Assembly (NCBI RefSeq): GCF_002893765.1
Contig: NZ_CP025938.1
Span: 3,801,501-3,865,500 of the forward strand
Length of the DNA: 64,000 nt
DNA from: Tamlana carrageenivorans
GTDB lineage: Bacteria > Bacteroidota > Bacteroidia > Flavobacteriales > Flavobacteriaceae
Reading direction: 5' to 3'
The notes under the pieces: model-generated
What the model saw: the letters and a program-made list of their open reading frames with translations, nothing else
The model's database searches: none
Told to the model about the DNA's origin: nothing
Part shown: piece after piece, positions 19,527 through 27,382 of the stretch
How positions within the stretch are numbered: the first letter of the stretch is position 1
Layout: each line of letters begins with the position of its first letter
Translations under genes and position numbers: made by a program

Positions 19527-20417
19527 ATGAAAAATGTAGCAATTATAGGTGCAGGAACTATGGGCAACGGTATCGCACATACCTTTGCGCAAAGCGGTTT
19601 TGATGTACAGTTGATTGATGTAAATCCTGAGGCCATAAAAAAAGGCATGCAAACCATTACCACCAATTTGGACCGTATGCTTGCTAAGGAAAAAATTTCA
19701 GAAACCGATAAAACAGCTACCCTAAACCATATAAAAACCTTTACGAATCTAAAAGAAGGTGTTGCTAAAGCCGATTTAATCGTTGAAGCGGCCACCGAAA
19801 ATTTAGATTTAAAACTCAAAATATTTAAAGACATAGACGAAGCGAGCTTAGAACCAGCCATTCTAGCCACTAATACTTCGTCCATTTCCATTACACAAAT
19901 TGCAGCGGCTACTTCAAACCCGGAGCGAGTTATTGGCATGCATTTCATGAATCCTGTACCGATTATGAAGTTGGTAGAGATTATTCGCGGGTATAATACC
20001 AGCGACTCGGTTACTAAAACCATCATGGATCTTTCTGAAACTTTGGGCAAAGTACCAGTAGCAGTCAACGATTATCCTGGATTTGTTGCCAACCGCATTT
20101 TGATGCCCATGCTTAACGAATCGATTGAAACCTTATACAACGGCGTAGCTGGCGTTTATGAAATCGATACCGTAATGAAACTGGGCATGGCGCACCCTAT
20201 GGGACCTTTACAATTAGCCGATTTTATTGGTTTAGACGTCTGTTTATCTATTTTAAATGTGATGTACGACGGCTTTAAAAACCCGAAATACGCTCCCTGC
20301 CCCCTATTAGTAAATATGGTTCGTGCTGGAAAATTAGGCGTTAAGTCTGGCGAAGGTTTTTACGATTACTCGGAAAGTAAAAAAGCCGAAAAAATTGCTA
20401 CTCAGTTTTTAAAATGA
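19527..20417 (+). CDS. 3-hydroxybutyryl-CoA dehydrogenase
   Basis: This 296-residue NAD-dependent dehydrogenase oxidises 3-hydroxyacyl-CoA. Visible are the dinucleotide motif GAGTMGNGIAHTFAQSG, the NTSSISITQIAAATSNPERVIGMHFMNPVP block with the catalytic His, and the C-terminal domain with DYPGFVANRILMPMLNE and GLDVCLSIL. It is single-domain, like PaaH/Hbd, and unlike the large fused FadB. It starts at the base after the preceding stop. Likely roles are fatty-acid or butanoate metabolism. Confidence 0.92.
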   Translation: MKNVAIIGAGTMGNGIAHTFAQSGFDVQLIDVNPEAIKKGMQTITTNLDRMLAKEKISETDKTATLNHIKTFTNLKEGVAKADLIVEAATENLDLKLKIFKDIDEASLEPAILATNTSSISITQIAAATSNPERVIGMHFMNPVPIMKLVEIIRGYNTSDSVTKTIMDLSETLGKVPVAVNDYPGFVANRILMPMLNESIETLYNGVAGVYEIDTVMKLGMAHPMGPLQLADFIGLDVCLSILNVMYDGFKNPKYAPCPLLVNMVRAGKLGVKSGEGFYDYSESKKAEKIATQFLK

Positions 20418-20458
20418 CCTGAACTACAATATAAAAAATAATATATTTTAAGTTTTTT

Positions 20459-20537
20459 GTCATTTCGAAGGAAGGAGGAACGAAAGACGAGAAATCTCAC
20501 TATATAGAGATTCTTCCTCATACTTCGTCTGAATGAC
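20459..20537. repeat. Flavobacterial intergenic palindrome (REP-like)
   Basis: An imperfect hairpin of 79 bp begins GTCATTTCGAAGG and ends TCTGAATGAC. The centre is GAGAAATCTC / GAGATTCTTC around a short TATATA loop. It lies between the dehydrogenase and YggS genes. The same half-sequence (GATTCCTCC...TCCGAATGAC) sits inside each unit of the 4827-5345 tandem repeat. Such elements are dispersed in flavobacterial genomes; here it may also end transcription. Confidence 0.8.
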
Positions 20538-20592
20538 AGCTAAACCTTAAAACCCTTGTTGCTTTTAAAGCTTCGAGAAAAAAAAGCTAATA

Positions 20593-21252
20593 ATGACTAT
20601 TTCAGAAAACCTGAAACACATACAAGCAACCTTACCAAAGCATGTTACTTTGGTAGCGGTTTCTAAAACCAAACCTGTAAGCGATTTAATGGAAGCTTAC
20701 AAGACTGGACAACGCATTTTTGGAGAAAATAAAATCCAGGAAATGGTTGAAAAACACGAAACCATGCCTAAAGATATTCAGTGGCATATGATTGGCCATG
20801 TGCAACGCAATAAAGTGAAATACATGGCCGAATTTGTCAACCTAATTCACGGTGTGGATAATGTGAAGCTATTAAATGAAATTGATAAGCAAGCCAAAAA
20901 ACACGACCGCATTATTGATTGTTTGCTTCAGATAAAAATAGCTTCGGAAGATTCAAAATTTGGTATGACGCCAAGTGATGCTGAAGCGATTTTAAAATCG
21001 GAAGCCTTTTCAGCATTAAAAAATATTCGAGTAACCGGGCTCATGGGTATGGCAACTTTTACGGAAGATGAAAACCAAGTAAAGGCAGAGTTCAGCAGCT
21101 TAAAATCGGTGTTTGAATCCCTAAAACACATAGAAAACGAAAACTGTAAACTGCAAACCATTTCCATGGGGATGAGTGGCGATTATCAATTAGCTATCGC
21201 TTGTGGCAGCACCATGATTCGTGTTGGAAGTAGTATATTTGGAGTTCGATAA
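20593..21252 (+). CDS. YggS/PROSC family pyridoxal phosphate-binding protein
   Basis: This 219-residue protein of the PLP homeostasis family has the PLP lysine in LVAVSKTKP (near residue 26), then FGENKIQEMVEKHE, WHMIGHVQRNKVKYM, the GLMGMATFTEDE segment and the C-terminal SMGMSGDYQLAIACGSTMIRVGSSIFG that holds the phosphate. Members keep free PLP at safe levels and have no known catalysis. The length is slightly short of the usual 225-235. It precedes the exonuclease gene on the same strand. Confidence 0.94.
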   Translation: MTISENLKHIQATLPKHVTLVAVSKTKPVSDLMEAYKTGQRIFGENKIQEMVEKHETMPKDIQWHMIGHVQRNKVKYMAEFVNLIHGVDNVKLLNEIDKQAKKHDRIIDCLLQIKIASEDSKFGMTPSDAEAILKSEAFSALKNIRVTGLMGMATFTEDENQVKAEFSSLKSVFESLKHIENENCKLQTISMGMSGDYQLAIACGSTMIRVGSSIFGVR

Positions 21253-21253
21253 T

Positions 21254-21277
21254 GAATAGTGAATAGTGAATAGTGAA
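21254..21277. repeat. 7-bp tandem repeat (GAATAGT x3.4)
   Basis: Three and a half copies of GAATAGT follow directly after the YggS stop codon. It is short and non-coding and of a kind open to slippage. No function is evident. Confidence 0.8.
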
Positions 21278-21351
21278 TTTAAAAAAAGAGTATTGATTTC
21301 ACAATGAAGTCAGACAGTTAAACAAAAAACAAATAAACGCATAAACAATTT

Positions 21352-22719
21352 TTGTACGCCATATTAGACATAGAAACAACGGGAGGGAAATTTAATGAAG
21401 AAGGCATTACCGAAATAGCCATCTATAAATATGACGGTCATGAAGTGGTCGATCAATTTATAAGCTTGATTAACCCGGAACGTGAAATTCAGCCCTTTGT
21501 GGTGAATCTTACCGGAATAAACAGCAACATGCTACGCAATGCACCTAAATTTTACGAAGTCGCCAAACGCATTGTTGAAATTACCGAAGATTGTATTCTA
21601 GTCGCTCATAATGCCCAATTCGATTACCGCATTCTGTGTACAGAATTTAGACGCTTAGGTTTTGAGTACGAACGCCGATCCTTATGTACTGTAGAACTGG
21701 CTAAAGATTTAATTCCCGGACAAGCCTCATACAGTCTCGGCAAGTTAGTGCGTTCTTTAGGCATTCCTGTTACCGACAGACACCGTGCCTCGGGTGATGC
21801 TTTGGCAACGGTGAAATTATTCAAATTACTTCTGGATAAAGACACCAATAAAACCATCATTAAAAACGCTATAAAAACGAGTCCGAAACAAAAACTAGAA
21901 CCTAAACATTTAGATATTATTGCCGAGATGCCATCCATTACAGGCGTTTATTACATACACCAAGAAGATGGCGAGATTATTTATATAGGCAAAAGCAATA
22001 ATATTAAAAAACGCATCAATCAGCATTTTACAAATAACAATACCAAAGCAAAACGTATCCAAGCTAAAGTAGCCTCTGTTACCTACGAAGCCACAGGCAG
22101 TGAATTGGTGGCACTGTTAAAAGAGAGCGAAGCTATAAAACGCTTAAAGCCCAGATTTAATCGTGCTTTACGTCGTTCCATTTTCAATTATGCACTTTAT
22201 CAATTTGTAGACGAAAACGGTTATATCAATTTAAAAATAGATAAGGCCGATGGTCGAAAAAAAGCCATAACCACTTTTAGCAACATGCAAAGTGGTAAAA
22301 GCTTTATCACCCGAGCCGTTGAAGAATTTCAACTCTGCCAGAAACTTGCAGGTATATATAAAACTAAAACCAGTTGCTTTCATTACGATATAAAAAGCTG
22401 TCATGGTGCCTGTATTCAAGAGGAATCGCCCGAAGATTATAACAAACGTGTGCTTGCCTTAATCGACAAATACAGTTACGCCAATAAAAACATGGTAATT
22501 GTAGATCGGGGTCGCGAAGTTGATGAGCGCAGCGCAATTCTTATTGAAAACGGCGTTTTTAAAGGCATCGGGTTCTTCAACCTAAACTACCAAATTAATA
22601 ATCTCGAAGTTCTCGAATCCATTATCACGCCCATGGAAAATAATCGCGATGCACAACATATTATCCAAAGCTATATGCGAAGAAACAAGCGTTTAAAAAT
22701 TGTAGTCATAGACAAATAG
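21352..22719 (+). CDS. Exonuclease domain plus GIY-YIG nuclease fusion (DNA pol III epsilon / UvrC-N-like)
   Basis: This 455-residue protein starts at a TTG; there is a stop (TAA at 21334) upstream in frame and no ATG between, and the exonuclease domain begins at residue 2 (YAILDIETTGG). The N-terminal DnaQ-like 3'-5' exonuclease has DIETTG, HNAQFDYRIL and HRASGDALAT. A GIY-YIG endonuclease domain follows (about residues 198-275: GVYYIHQEDGEIIYIGKSNNIKKRINQHF). The C-terminal part has a four-Cys-like cluster (CQKL, CFHYDIKSCHGAC). Such fusions, as in UvrC-like Cho proteins, are thought to act in DNA repair. Confidence 0.9.
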   Translation: MYAILDIETTGGKFNEEGITEIAIYKYDGHEVVDQFISLINPEREIQPFVVNLTGINSNMLRNAPKFYEVAKRIVEITEDCILVAHNAQFDYRILCTEFRRLGFEYERRSLCTVELAKDLIPGQASYSLGKLVRSLGIPVTDRHRASGDALATVKLFKLLLDKDTNKTIIKNAIKTSPKQKLEPKHLDIIAEMPSITGVYYIHQEDGEIIYIGKSNNIKKRINQHFTNNNTKAKRIQAKVASVTYEATGSELVALLKESEAIKRLKPRFNRALRRSIFNYALYQFVDENGYINLKIDKADGRKKAITTFSNMQSGKSFITRAVEEFQLCQKLAGIYKTKTSCFHYDIKSCHGACIQEESPEDYNKRVLALIDKYSYANKNMVIVDRGREVDERSAILIENGVFKGIGFFNLNYQINNLEVLESIITPMENNRDAQHIIQSYMRRNKRLKIVVIDK

Positions 22720-22753
22720 CAAAACCTACAATACTTTTCTTATTTTTGATGTT

Positions 22754-23593
22754 ATGACGACGCCTAAAAAAAATTGGAAAACCAAGCTTTTTGTTATTAT
22801 CTACGGTACAAACACACCAGCTGGAAAACTGTTTGATGTTATTTTACTCTATACCATAATCGCTAGTATTTTACTTGTTATGCTAGAAAGTGTGAAAAGT
22901 ATCGACCAGCATTATCATACCTTTTTAAATATTTCGGAGTGGATTATCACCATTCTCTTTACCGTCGAGTACATTCTTAGAGTGGTAACAGCAAAAAGAC
23001 CTTGGCAATATATTTTTAGTTTTTACGGGCTCATCGACTTACTGTCTACCATACCAAAATACATCTCTTTATTCTTAGGAGGAATTCATGCCTTAGCGGC
23101 TTTACGTGCTCTAAGGTTACTTCGTATTTTTAGAATTTTAAAACTAGGTCGGTATTTAGGCGCTTCCAATAACCTTTTAAACGCCTTAAAAGCCAGCCGC
23201 GCCAAAATCTCAGTTTTCCTGTTTGCCGTACTTATAATTGCCGTTATATTAGGCACCATTATGTACATGGTTGAAGGCGAAGAAAATGGTTTTTCTAACA
23301 TCCCGAAAAGTGTATACTGGTGTATCGTAACCCTTACCACCGTAGGTTTTGGCGATATTGCGCCACAAACCCCATTAGGACAATTTATTGCCGCCCTTAT
23401 TATGATTTTAGGTTATGGCATTATTGCCGTTCCAACGGGTATCGTATCTGTAGAATACAGCAACCAAGCATCGAGCACCAAAAATAGCGACCAAAACCCA
23501 GCAGAAATCCCTCAAAAAATTTGCCCCAACTGTTTGGCTGAGAACCATCGGGAAGGCGCAAAATTTTGTTACCAATGTAGCGAAAAACTTTAA
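22754..23593 (+). CDS. Voltage-gated potassium channel-like ion transporter with C-terminal zinc ribbon
   Basis: This 279-residue six-helix ion channel has an arginine-rich S4-like segment (ALRALRLLRIFRILKLGRYL), then a pore loop whose selectivity filter reads TVGFGD (after VTLTT), and the last helix AALIMILGYGIIAVPTGIV. The C-terminus has an added zinc ribbon, CPNCLAENHREGAKFCYQC, with four Cys, so the cytoplasmic tail probably binds zinc. K+ selectivity is inferred from the filter. A promoter-like TATTTTTG lies at 22740-22747, just before the ATG. IS1595 begins 28 bases after the stop. Confidence 0.92.
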   Translation: MTTPKKNWKTKLFVIIYGTNTPAGKLFDVILLYTIIASILLVMLESVKSIDQHYHTFLNISEWIITILFTVEYILRVVTAKRPWQYIFSFYGLIDLLSTIPKYISLFLGGIHALAALRALRLLRIFRILKLGRYLGASNNLLNALKASRAKISVFLFAVLIIAVILGTIMYMVEGEENGFSNIPKSVYWCIVTLTTVGFGDIAPQTPLGQFIAALIMILGYGIIAVPTGIVSVEYSNQASSTKNSDQNPAEIPQKICPNCLAENHREGAKFCYQCSEKL

Positions 23594-23621
23594 GGCCTTT
23601 TGGGCGTTACCCCGCTCTGGC

Positions 23622-24576
23622 GGCGATTTCCTAGAATATGGCAAAAAATATATATCTTAGAGAAATGGAACAAGAATCAATACTTTCAATCGTCTCACGT
23701 TTTGGTACTCAGAAAGCGTGTATAGAGCACCTTGAGTCTATTCGTTGGCCTAATGGGCCTGTTTGAACTCATTGTGGAAGCATGCATATTCATAATCGAA
23801 AAAATTCAAATAGACATTTGTGCAGGGACTGTAATAGTTCTTTTAGCGTTACGGTAGACACTATAATGCACGCTTCAAAATTACCATTACCCAAATGGTT
23901 TGCAGCAATATTTTTAATTGTTAATGCTAAAAAAAGGATTTCTTCACTACAACTTGCTCGTGATATTAATGTTAACAAAAATACAGCATGGTATATGCAA
24001 AAACGCATACGAGAAGCTATGTATTCTGATTCAGATGATCTATTAAAGGGTATTGTCGAGGTAGATGAGAGCTATGTTGGAGGAAGCATGACTAATATGC
24101 GTAAGTCTTATAAAAAGGAACTCGGTATTTATCCTGGAGGAATGGAACACAAAAAGCCCGTTCTTGGGATGATGCAGCGGGAAGGGTTAGTGAAAGTTAT
24201 AGTGATTGATAAGGCTGATGCAAAAACCATTAGACCATTGCTAAACAAGCACATTGATACAGCAAGCGAGGTAGTTACAGATGGTTTTGGAGCTTATAGA
24301 ATGCTTCATAAGACACATGCAAAACATGTTAAGCTCAATCATTCAAAAAACATAATGTCATTAGGAAAATATAATACTTCTAGATTGGATTCTTTCTGGA
24401 CAACAATCAAAAGGGCTATTGTGGGTCAGTATCACCGAGTAAGCCCTGAACATTTACAGAGCTATTTAGATGAAATCGCCTTCAAGTTCAATAATAGAGA
24501 AGAGGATTTATTTAGTCTTCTAATAACTAGAATTATTCAACAAGAACCAAGAATTGCCGTTACCTAGGAAATCGCC
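23622..24576 (+). mobile_element. IS1595-family insertion sequence (inactive transposase)
   Basis: The element is bounded by 13-bp perfect inverted repeats, GGCGATTTCCTAG at 23622-23634 and CTAGGAAATCGCC at 24564-24576, enclosing one IS1595-type transposase frame that carries a premature stop. No matching target duplication was found (left flank CCCGCTCT, right flank CTTGAACG), so the insertion is old or the flanks have rearranged. The stretch before the left end, GGGCGTTACCCCGC, looks like the start of an intergenic repeat that the element interrupts. It opens the mobile-element island. Confidence 0.8.
23665..24567 (+). pseudogene. IS1595-family transposase with in-frame TGA
   Basis: A frame of 300 sense codons plus a stop runs from the ATG at 23665 (MEQESILSIVSRFG) and is broken only by TGA at 23764-23766 (codon 34). 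The stop falls in RWPNGPV*THCGS, where family members have the first Cys of a zinc ribbon (NGPVCPHCGS). The change is therefore Cys codon TGT/TGC to TGA. After it, the second ribbon half (CRDCNSSF) and the DDE catalytic region (VEVDESYVGGS, TDGFGAY, and a C-terminal NNREEDLF) are intact. A downstream ATG at 23782 opens a 261-residue frame lacking the ribbon. I judge it inactive. Confidence 0.85.
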
Positions 24577-24594
24577 CTTGAACGGGTTAAGGGT

Positions 24595-24626
24595 GGGAAA
24601 AAAATTGCTATGAAAAAGAAAAATTA
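24595..24626. repeat. 32-bp direct repeat, copy 1 (flanks RAYT region)
   Basis: The 32 bases beginning GGGAAAAAAATTGCTATG are repeated exactly at 25562-25593. Similarity extends a further 10 bases to the left with one mismatch (TTAAGGGTGG versus TTAAGGATGG). The two copies enclose the RAYT gene and all four REP hairpins, so this may mark the ends of a mobilised or duplicated block. Confidence 0.85.
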
Positions 24627-24631
24627 TCTAC

Positions 24632-24657
24632 GCTCCCGCCAGTTTGCAACTGGTGGG
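24632..24657. repeat. REP hairpin 1 (upstream of RAYT)
   Basis: Stem CCGCCAGTT (24636-24644) pairs with AACTGGTGG (24648-24656) around a TGC loop, with a GCTC lead. It is the inverted form of the hairpins at 25288 and 25459 and lies 62 bases upstream of the transposase. RAYT proteins bind and cut such hairpins. Confidence 0.88.
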
Positions 24658-24718
24658 CATATTAAGAAAACAACTCCACAACTTTACTATTTTATAGTTT
24701 TTTAACTACATTTATACA

Positions 24719-25276
24719 ATGAGTAGAAATTATAAATTCCATAACAAATCTGGGCTATATTTCGTGTCTTTTGCAACTGTTTATTGGATAGATGTATTTA
24801 CAAGGGACGTTTATTTTAATGTTTTGGCAGATAGTATAAATTATTGCCGAAAAGAAAAATCTATGGAGCTATATTGTTATTGTTTTATGCCAAGTCATAT
24901 ACATTTGATATTTAGATCTTCAACAGAGCAACCAATGGATTTGATTCGAGACTTTAAAAAATATACTGCTAAGAAAGTTATAAAGGCTATTGAAACCAAT
25001 CCGCATGAAAGTCGAAAAGAATGGTTACTTTGGATGTTTGAACGTGCTGGCAAAAAGAAAAGTAATGTTAGTAAATATCAATTTTGGCAACATCATAATA
25101 AACCAATAGAATTATATTCCACATCCGTAATAAATCAAAAAATTGATTACATTCATAATAATCCTGTAGAAAGTGGCCTTGTTGTTAATTCAATTGATTG
25201 GAAATATTCAAGTGCTAGAAATTTTCAGGATGATGATACTGTTTTAAAAATTGATGATGCAGGTTTTTTGGGGTAA
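24719..25276 (+). CDS. REP-associated tyrosine transposase (RAYT, Y1_Tnp family)
   Basis: This 185-residue single-strand-DNA transposase-like protein of the IS200/IS605 Y1 superfamily has the HUH-type motif in FMPSHIHLIF (His-x-His, residues 57-64), a conserved YRK-like region, FWQHHNKPIELYS, and YIHNNPVESGLV near the C-terminus, typical of TnpA_REP. The nucleophilic Tyr is probably in the KYQFW/YSTS area, but I cannot assign it surely. REP hairpins flank the gene on both sides. RAYTs are single-copy domesticated enzymes thought to spread REPs. A 32-bp direct repeat encloses the whole block. Confidence 0.9.
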   Translation: MSRNYKFHNKSGLYFVSFATVYWIDVFTRDVYFNVLADSINYCRKEKSMELYCYCFMPSHIHLIFRSSTEQPMDLIRDFKKYTAKKVIKAIETNPHESRKEWLLWMFERAGKKKSNVSKYQFWQHHNKPIELYSTSVINQKIDYIHNNPVESGLVVNSIDWKYSSARNFQDDDTVLKIDDAGFLG

Positions 25277-25287
25277 TTGCTGCGTGA

Positions 25288-25315
25288 AAACCACCAGTTA
25301 CAAACTGGCGGGAGC
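25288..25315. repeat. REP hairpin 2
   Basis: ACCACCAGTTACAAACTGGCGGGAGC: stem CCACCAGTT / AACTGGCGG with a short loop, 14 bases after the RAYT stop. It is inverted relative to hairpin 1. Confidence 0.86.
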
Positions 25316-25376
25316 TACTCTAAATAGCTGAAAATTTATAAAAAGTATTCGTTGTAAAAATAAAATCACACCGCTA

Positions 25377-25397
25377 CCGCTAGTCTGTGACTAGTGG
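25377..25397. repeat. REP hairpin 3 (divergent)
   Basis: CCGCTAGTC (25377-25385) pairs with GACTAGTGG (25389-25397) around TGT. The stem length and 3-base loop match the other REPs but the sequence differs (CTAGT in place of CAGTT), so this is a diverged member with compensating changes on both arms. Confidence 0.75.
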
Positions 25398-25458
25398 AGG
25401 CAAGAGTAAACAAAAAAACCTTATAATTTTAAAACGAGTGTAAATTGCTGGTATGAAA

Positions 25459-25485
25459 ACCACCAGTTGCAAACTGGCGGGAGCA
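25459..25485. repeat. REP hairpin 4
   Basis: ACCACCAGTTGCAAACTGGC followed by GGGAGC, nearly identical to hairpin 2 (one loop-proximal change). The spacing of about 85 bases between hairpins 2, 3 and 4 suggests the region grew by repeat-unit duplication. Confidence 0.86.
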
Positions 25486-25561
25486 GTTCTAAAAGCCTAT
25501 AAAATTTAGAAAAAACGGTTCGCTATAAAAACAAAACCCACCCTTAAAAAAAATTAAGGAT

Positions 25562-25593
25562 GGGAAAAAAATTGCTATGAAAAAGAAAAATTA
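25562..25593. repeat. 32-bp direct repeat, copy 2
   Basis: Exact copy of 24595-24626. It is preceded by a hairpin, CACCCTTAA...TTAAGGATGGG, which could act as a terminator. From here to the IS256 left end at about 25679 is AT-rich sequence with no gene. Confidence 0.85.
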
Positions 25594-25698
25594 CCACCAA
25601 ATAAAATTTAGTGGTTGCCAAATATAGTTTTTTTTTCCAAACTTTTAACAATAGTATAAGATATCTTACTTTTATTGTGCAGTATCTCATAAAGTGTG

Positions 25699-25744
25699 TA
25701 AACAAAAAATATCGAGGGTTGCAACCCTCGATATTTTTTGTTTA
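25699..25744. repeat. 46-bp perfect palindrome inside IS256-A left end
   Basis: Two perfectly complementary 23-base arms meet between 25721 and 25722 (centre GGGTTG/CAACCC). One arm contains the ATCGAGGGTT block that also occurs in the right inverted repeat. It lies 20 bases before the transposase ATG. In RNA it would form a long hairpin ending in a U run, fit to stop read-through transcription into the transposase gene. Confidence 0.9.
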
Positions 25745-25764
25745 ATTTTAAAATTTACACACTT

Positions 25765-26961
25765 ATGAAGAAAGAAGATTTTCTAAACGACGATTTTTTA
25801 AAACAGTTCAAAACAGGAGACGAACTAACCTCCTTTCTAAAATCCATCCAAAAGCGAGGTATTGAAAAGATGCTAGAAGGAGAACTTGACGCTCATTTAG
25901 ACTATGAGAAACATCAGCAATCCAATAATAGCAATACCCGTAACGGCTATGGATCTAAAAGGATAAAAACAGCTTTAGGAGAGACTAATATTAAAGTTCC
26001 CAGAGACCGAGAAGCTTCTTTTAACCCTATGCTGGTTCCTAAACGCACAAACATGGTTGACGGCATAGAAAACGTCATTATCAGCCTTTATGCCAAGGGT
26101 ATGAGTAATTCTGATATTGAAGAGCAAATCCGAGAAGTTTACGATTTTGATGTATCTACATCTACCATATCACGTATCACAGATAAAGTTACCAATGATA
26201 TTATTGCTTGGCAAAACAGACCCCTGGAGCCCGTATATTTAATTACTTGGATGGATGGTATTGTATTTAAGGTTCGGGAGAACTCTAAAGTCATTAACAA
26301 AACCATGTACATCGCCGTAGGACTCCGTAGAGATGGTAAAAAGGAAGTCTTAGGACTTTGGCTGGGTAAGAATGAATCGGCAGCCTTTTGGATGAGTGTA
26401 CTAACCGATATGAAAGCCAGAGGCGTTCAGGATTTGCTTATCACGGCCACAGATAATCTTAACGGTTTCACCGACACCATTAAAAATGTTTTTCCTGAAT
26501 CTAAAACCCAAATTTGCGTGGTACATCAGATTCGTAACGCTTGTCGCTATGTTGTTTGGAAAGACAAGAAGGAATTTGCAAAAGACATGAAAAATATCTA
26601 TGATGCACCCACCAAAAACGCAGCAAAAGCTGCTCTAGAGGACTTTGCTCAGAAATGGGAACACAAGTACTCTTATGCTATTAAAAGCTGGAGAGACAAC
26701 TGGGATGAGCTTACTGCTTTTTATGAATTTCCTGTTGAAATTAGAAAAATCATTTACACTACCAACCTTATTGAAAACCTTAATGGAAAAATCAGAAAGT
26801 ACACTAAAAACAAGCTCTCATTCCCAACAGATGAGGCTGTTATGAAGTCCACTTTTTTAGCCCTTAGAGAGGCTACCAAAAAATGGTCGATGCCTATTAG
26901 GAACTGGGGCATTATTTTAAACCAGTTTTTAACTATATTTGAAAAAAGGGTTCAACTTTAA
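25765..26961 (+). CDS. IS256-family transposase A
   Basis: The start is set at the ATG at 25765 (MKKEDFLNDDFLKQF), 398 residues; a frame open from 25738 runs through the palindrome and would add 9 unlikely residues. Typical Mutator/IS256 features: RNGYGSKRIKT, IKVPRDREASFNPMLVPK, SLYAKGMSNSDIEEQI, the first Asp in ITWMDGI, LITATDNLNGF, VVHQIRNACRYV, and the C-terminal IIYTTNLIENLNGKIRKYT with the catalytic Glu. It appears intact. It is only distantly similar to the IS256-B transposase at 28161-29354. Confidence 0.95.
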   Translation: MKKEDFLNDDFLKQFKTGDELTSFLKSIQKRGIEKMLEGELDAHLDYEKHQQSNNSNTRNGYGSKRIKTALGETNIKVPRDREASFNPMLVPKRTNMVDGIENVIISLYAKGMSNSDIEEQIREVYDFDVSTSTISRITDKVTNDIIAWQNRPLEPVYLITWMDGIVFKVRENSKVINKTMYIAVGLRRDGKKEVLGLWLGKNESAAFWMSVLTDMKARGVQDLLITATDNLNGFTDTIKNVFPESKTQICVVHQIRNACRYVVWKDKKEFAKDMKNIYDAPTKNAAKAALEDFAQKWEHKYSYAIKSWRDNWDELTAFYEFPVEIRKIIYTTNLIENLNGKIRKYTKNKLSFPTDEAVMKSTFLALREATKKWSMPIRNWGIILNQFLTIFEKRVQL

Positions 26962-27010
26962 AAAAGCTAAACCCTCGATTTATAACTTACACACTTTTCG
27001 GGATAGTGTC

Positions 27011-27300
27011 CTATTTTTGATAATAGGGAATCTGGAAGTTTTCTAAAAAGGTCATTTTCACTATCTATTCCCATAAATTCGGCAGTAAGACTCAAACTGA
27101 TAAGTTCTAAATCACTAAGCTTTGGTTGTCGTCTTTGATAACTTAAAAGTTGTTCTTTCGATATTTTTCTTAATACTTCCAATATTCTTTCGTAATTTGC
27201 ACTCAAGTTGTTCATTATTAATGATTTGTAGTTAAATCAATTTACTGATTTTCAGTAAGATGAACAACTTTTTTCTTTTAAATCATAATGCACAACGGGT
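27011..27300 (-). pseudogene. IS982 fragment (5' part only)
   Basis: This is the left end of an IS982 on the minus strand: inverted repeat ATGCACAACGGGT ending at 27300, then the leader and about 68 codons of transposase identical to the first part of the full copy at 49325-50303 (MNNLSANYERILEVLRK...LPDSLLSKI). Identity stops at 27011, where IS256-A begins. The rest of the element, about 690 bp, is absent. The identical sequence suggests that the truncation and the full copy are of similar recent age. Confidence 0.93.
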
Positions 27301-27382
27301 ATATTTAATAATTAATTATTAATCGAAAAGTCTTGCATGTTTTCACGCTACTTTTCATACCCGAGACCGTTACTTGCAATTT

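Larger units (their letters stand above)
25679..27010 (+). mobile_element. IS256-family insertion sequence A
   Basis: The element has one full-length Mutator-type transposase gene. Inverted ends share AAAGTGTGTAA and ATCGAGGGTT (left from about 25691, right to about 26996) and probably extend outward through similar, diverged tips (GTATCTCAT left, GACACTATCCCG read inward on the right), giving about 1.33 kb. The right tip abuts an IS982 fragment at 27011. No 8-bp target duplication is found (TTTATTGT left, CTATTTTT right), and the missing half of IS982 is not on the left, so an adjacent deletion is likely. The outer boundaries are accurate to within about 15 bases. Confidence 0.8.

Noticed and set aside
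19523..20068. A 181-codon open frame on the minus strand
   Set aside because: It lies wholly inside the 3-hydroxybutyryl-CoA dehydrogenase gene, in the antisense frame that codon bias keeps open. It has no recognisable domain.
23764..23766. Selenocysteine or programmed read-through at the IS1595 TGA
   Set aside because: A family-standard Cys stands at this place. No SECIS-like hairpin was seen just downstream, and IS copies with nonsense mutations are common.
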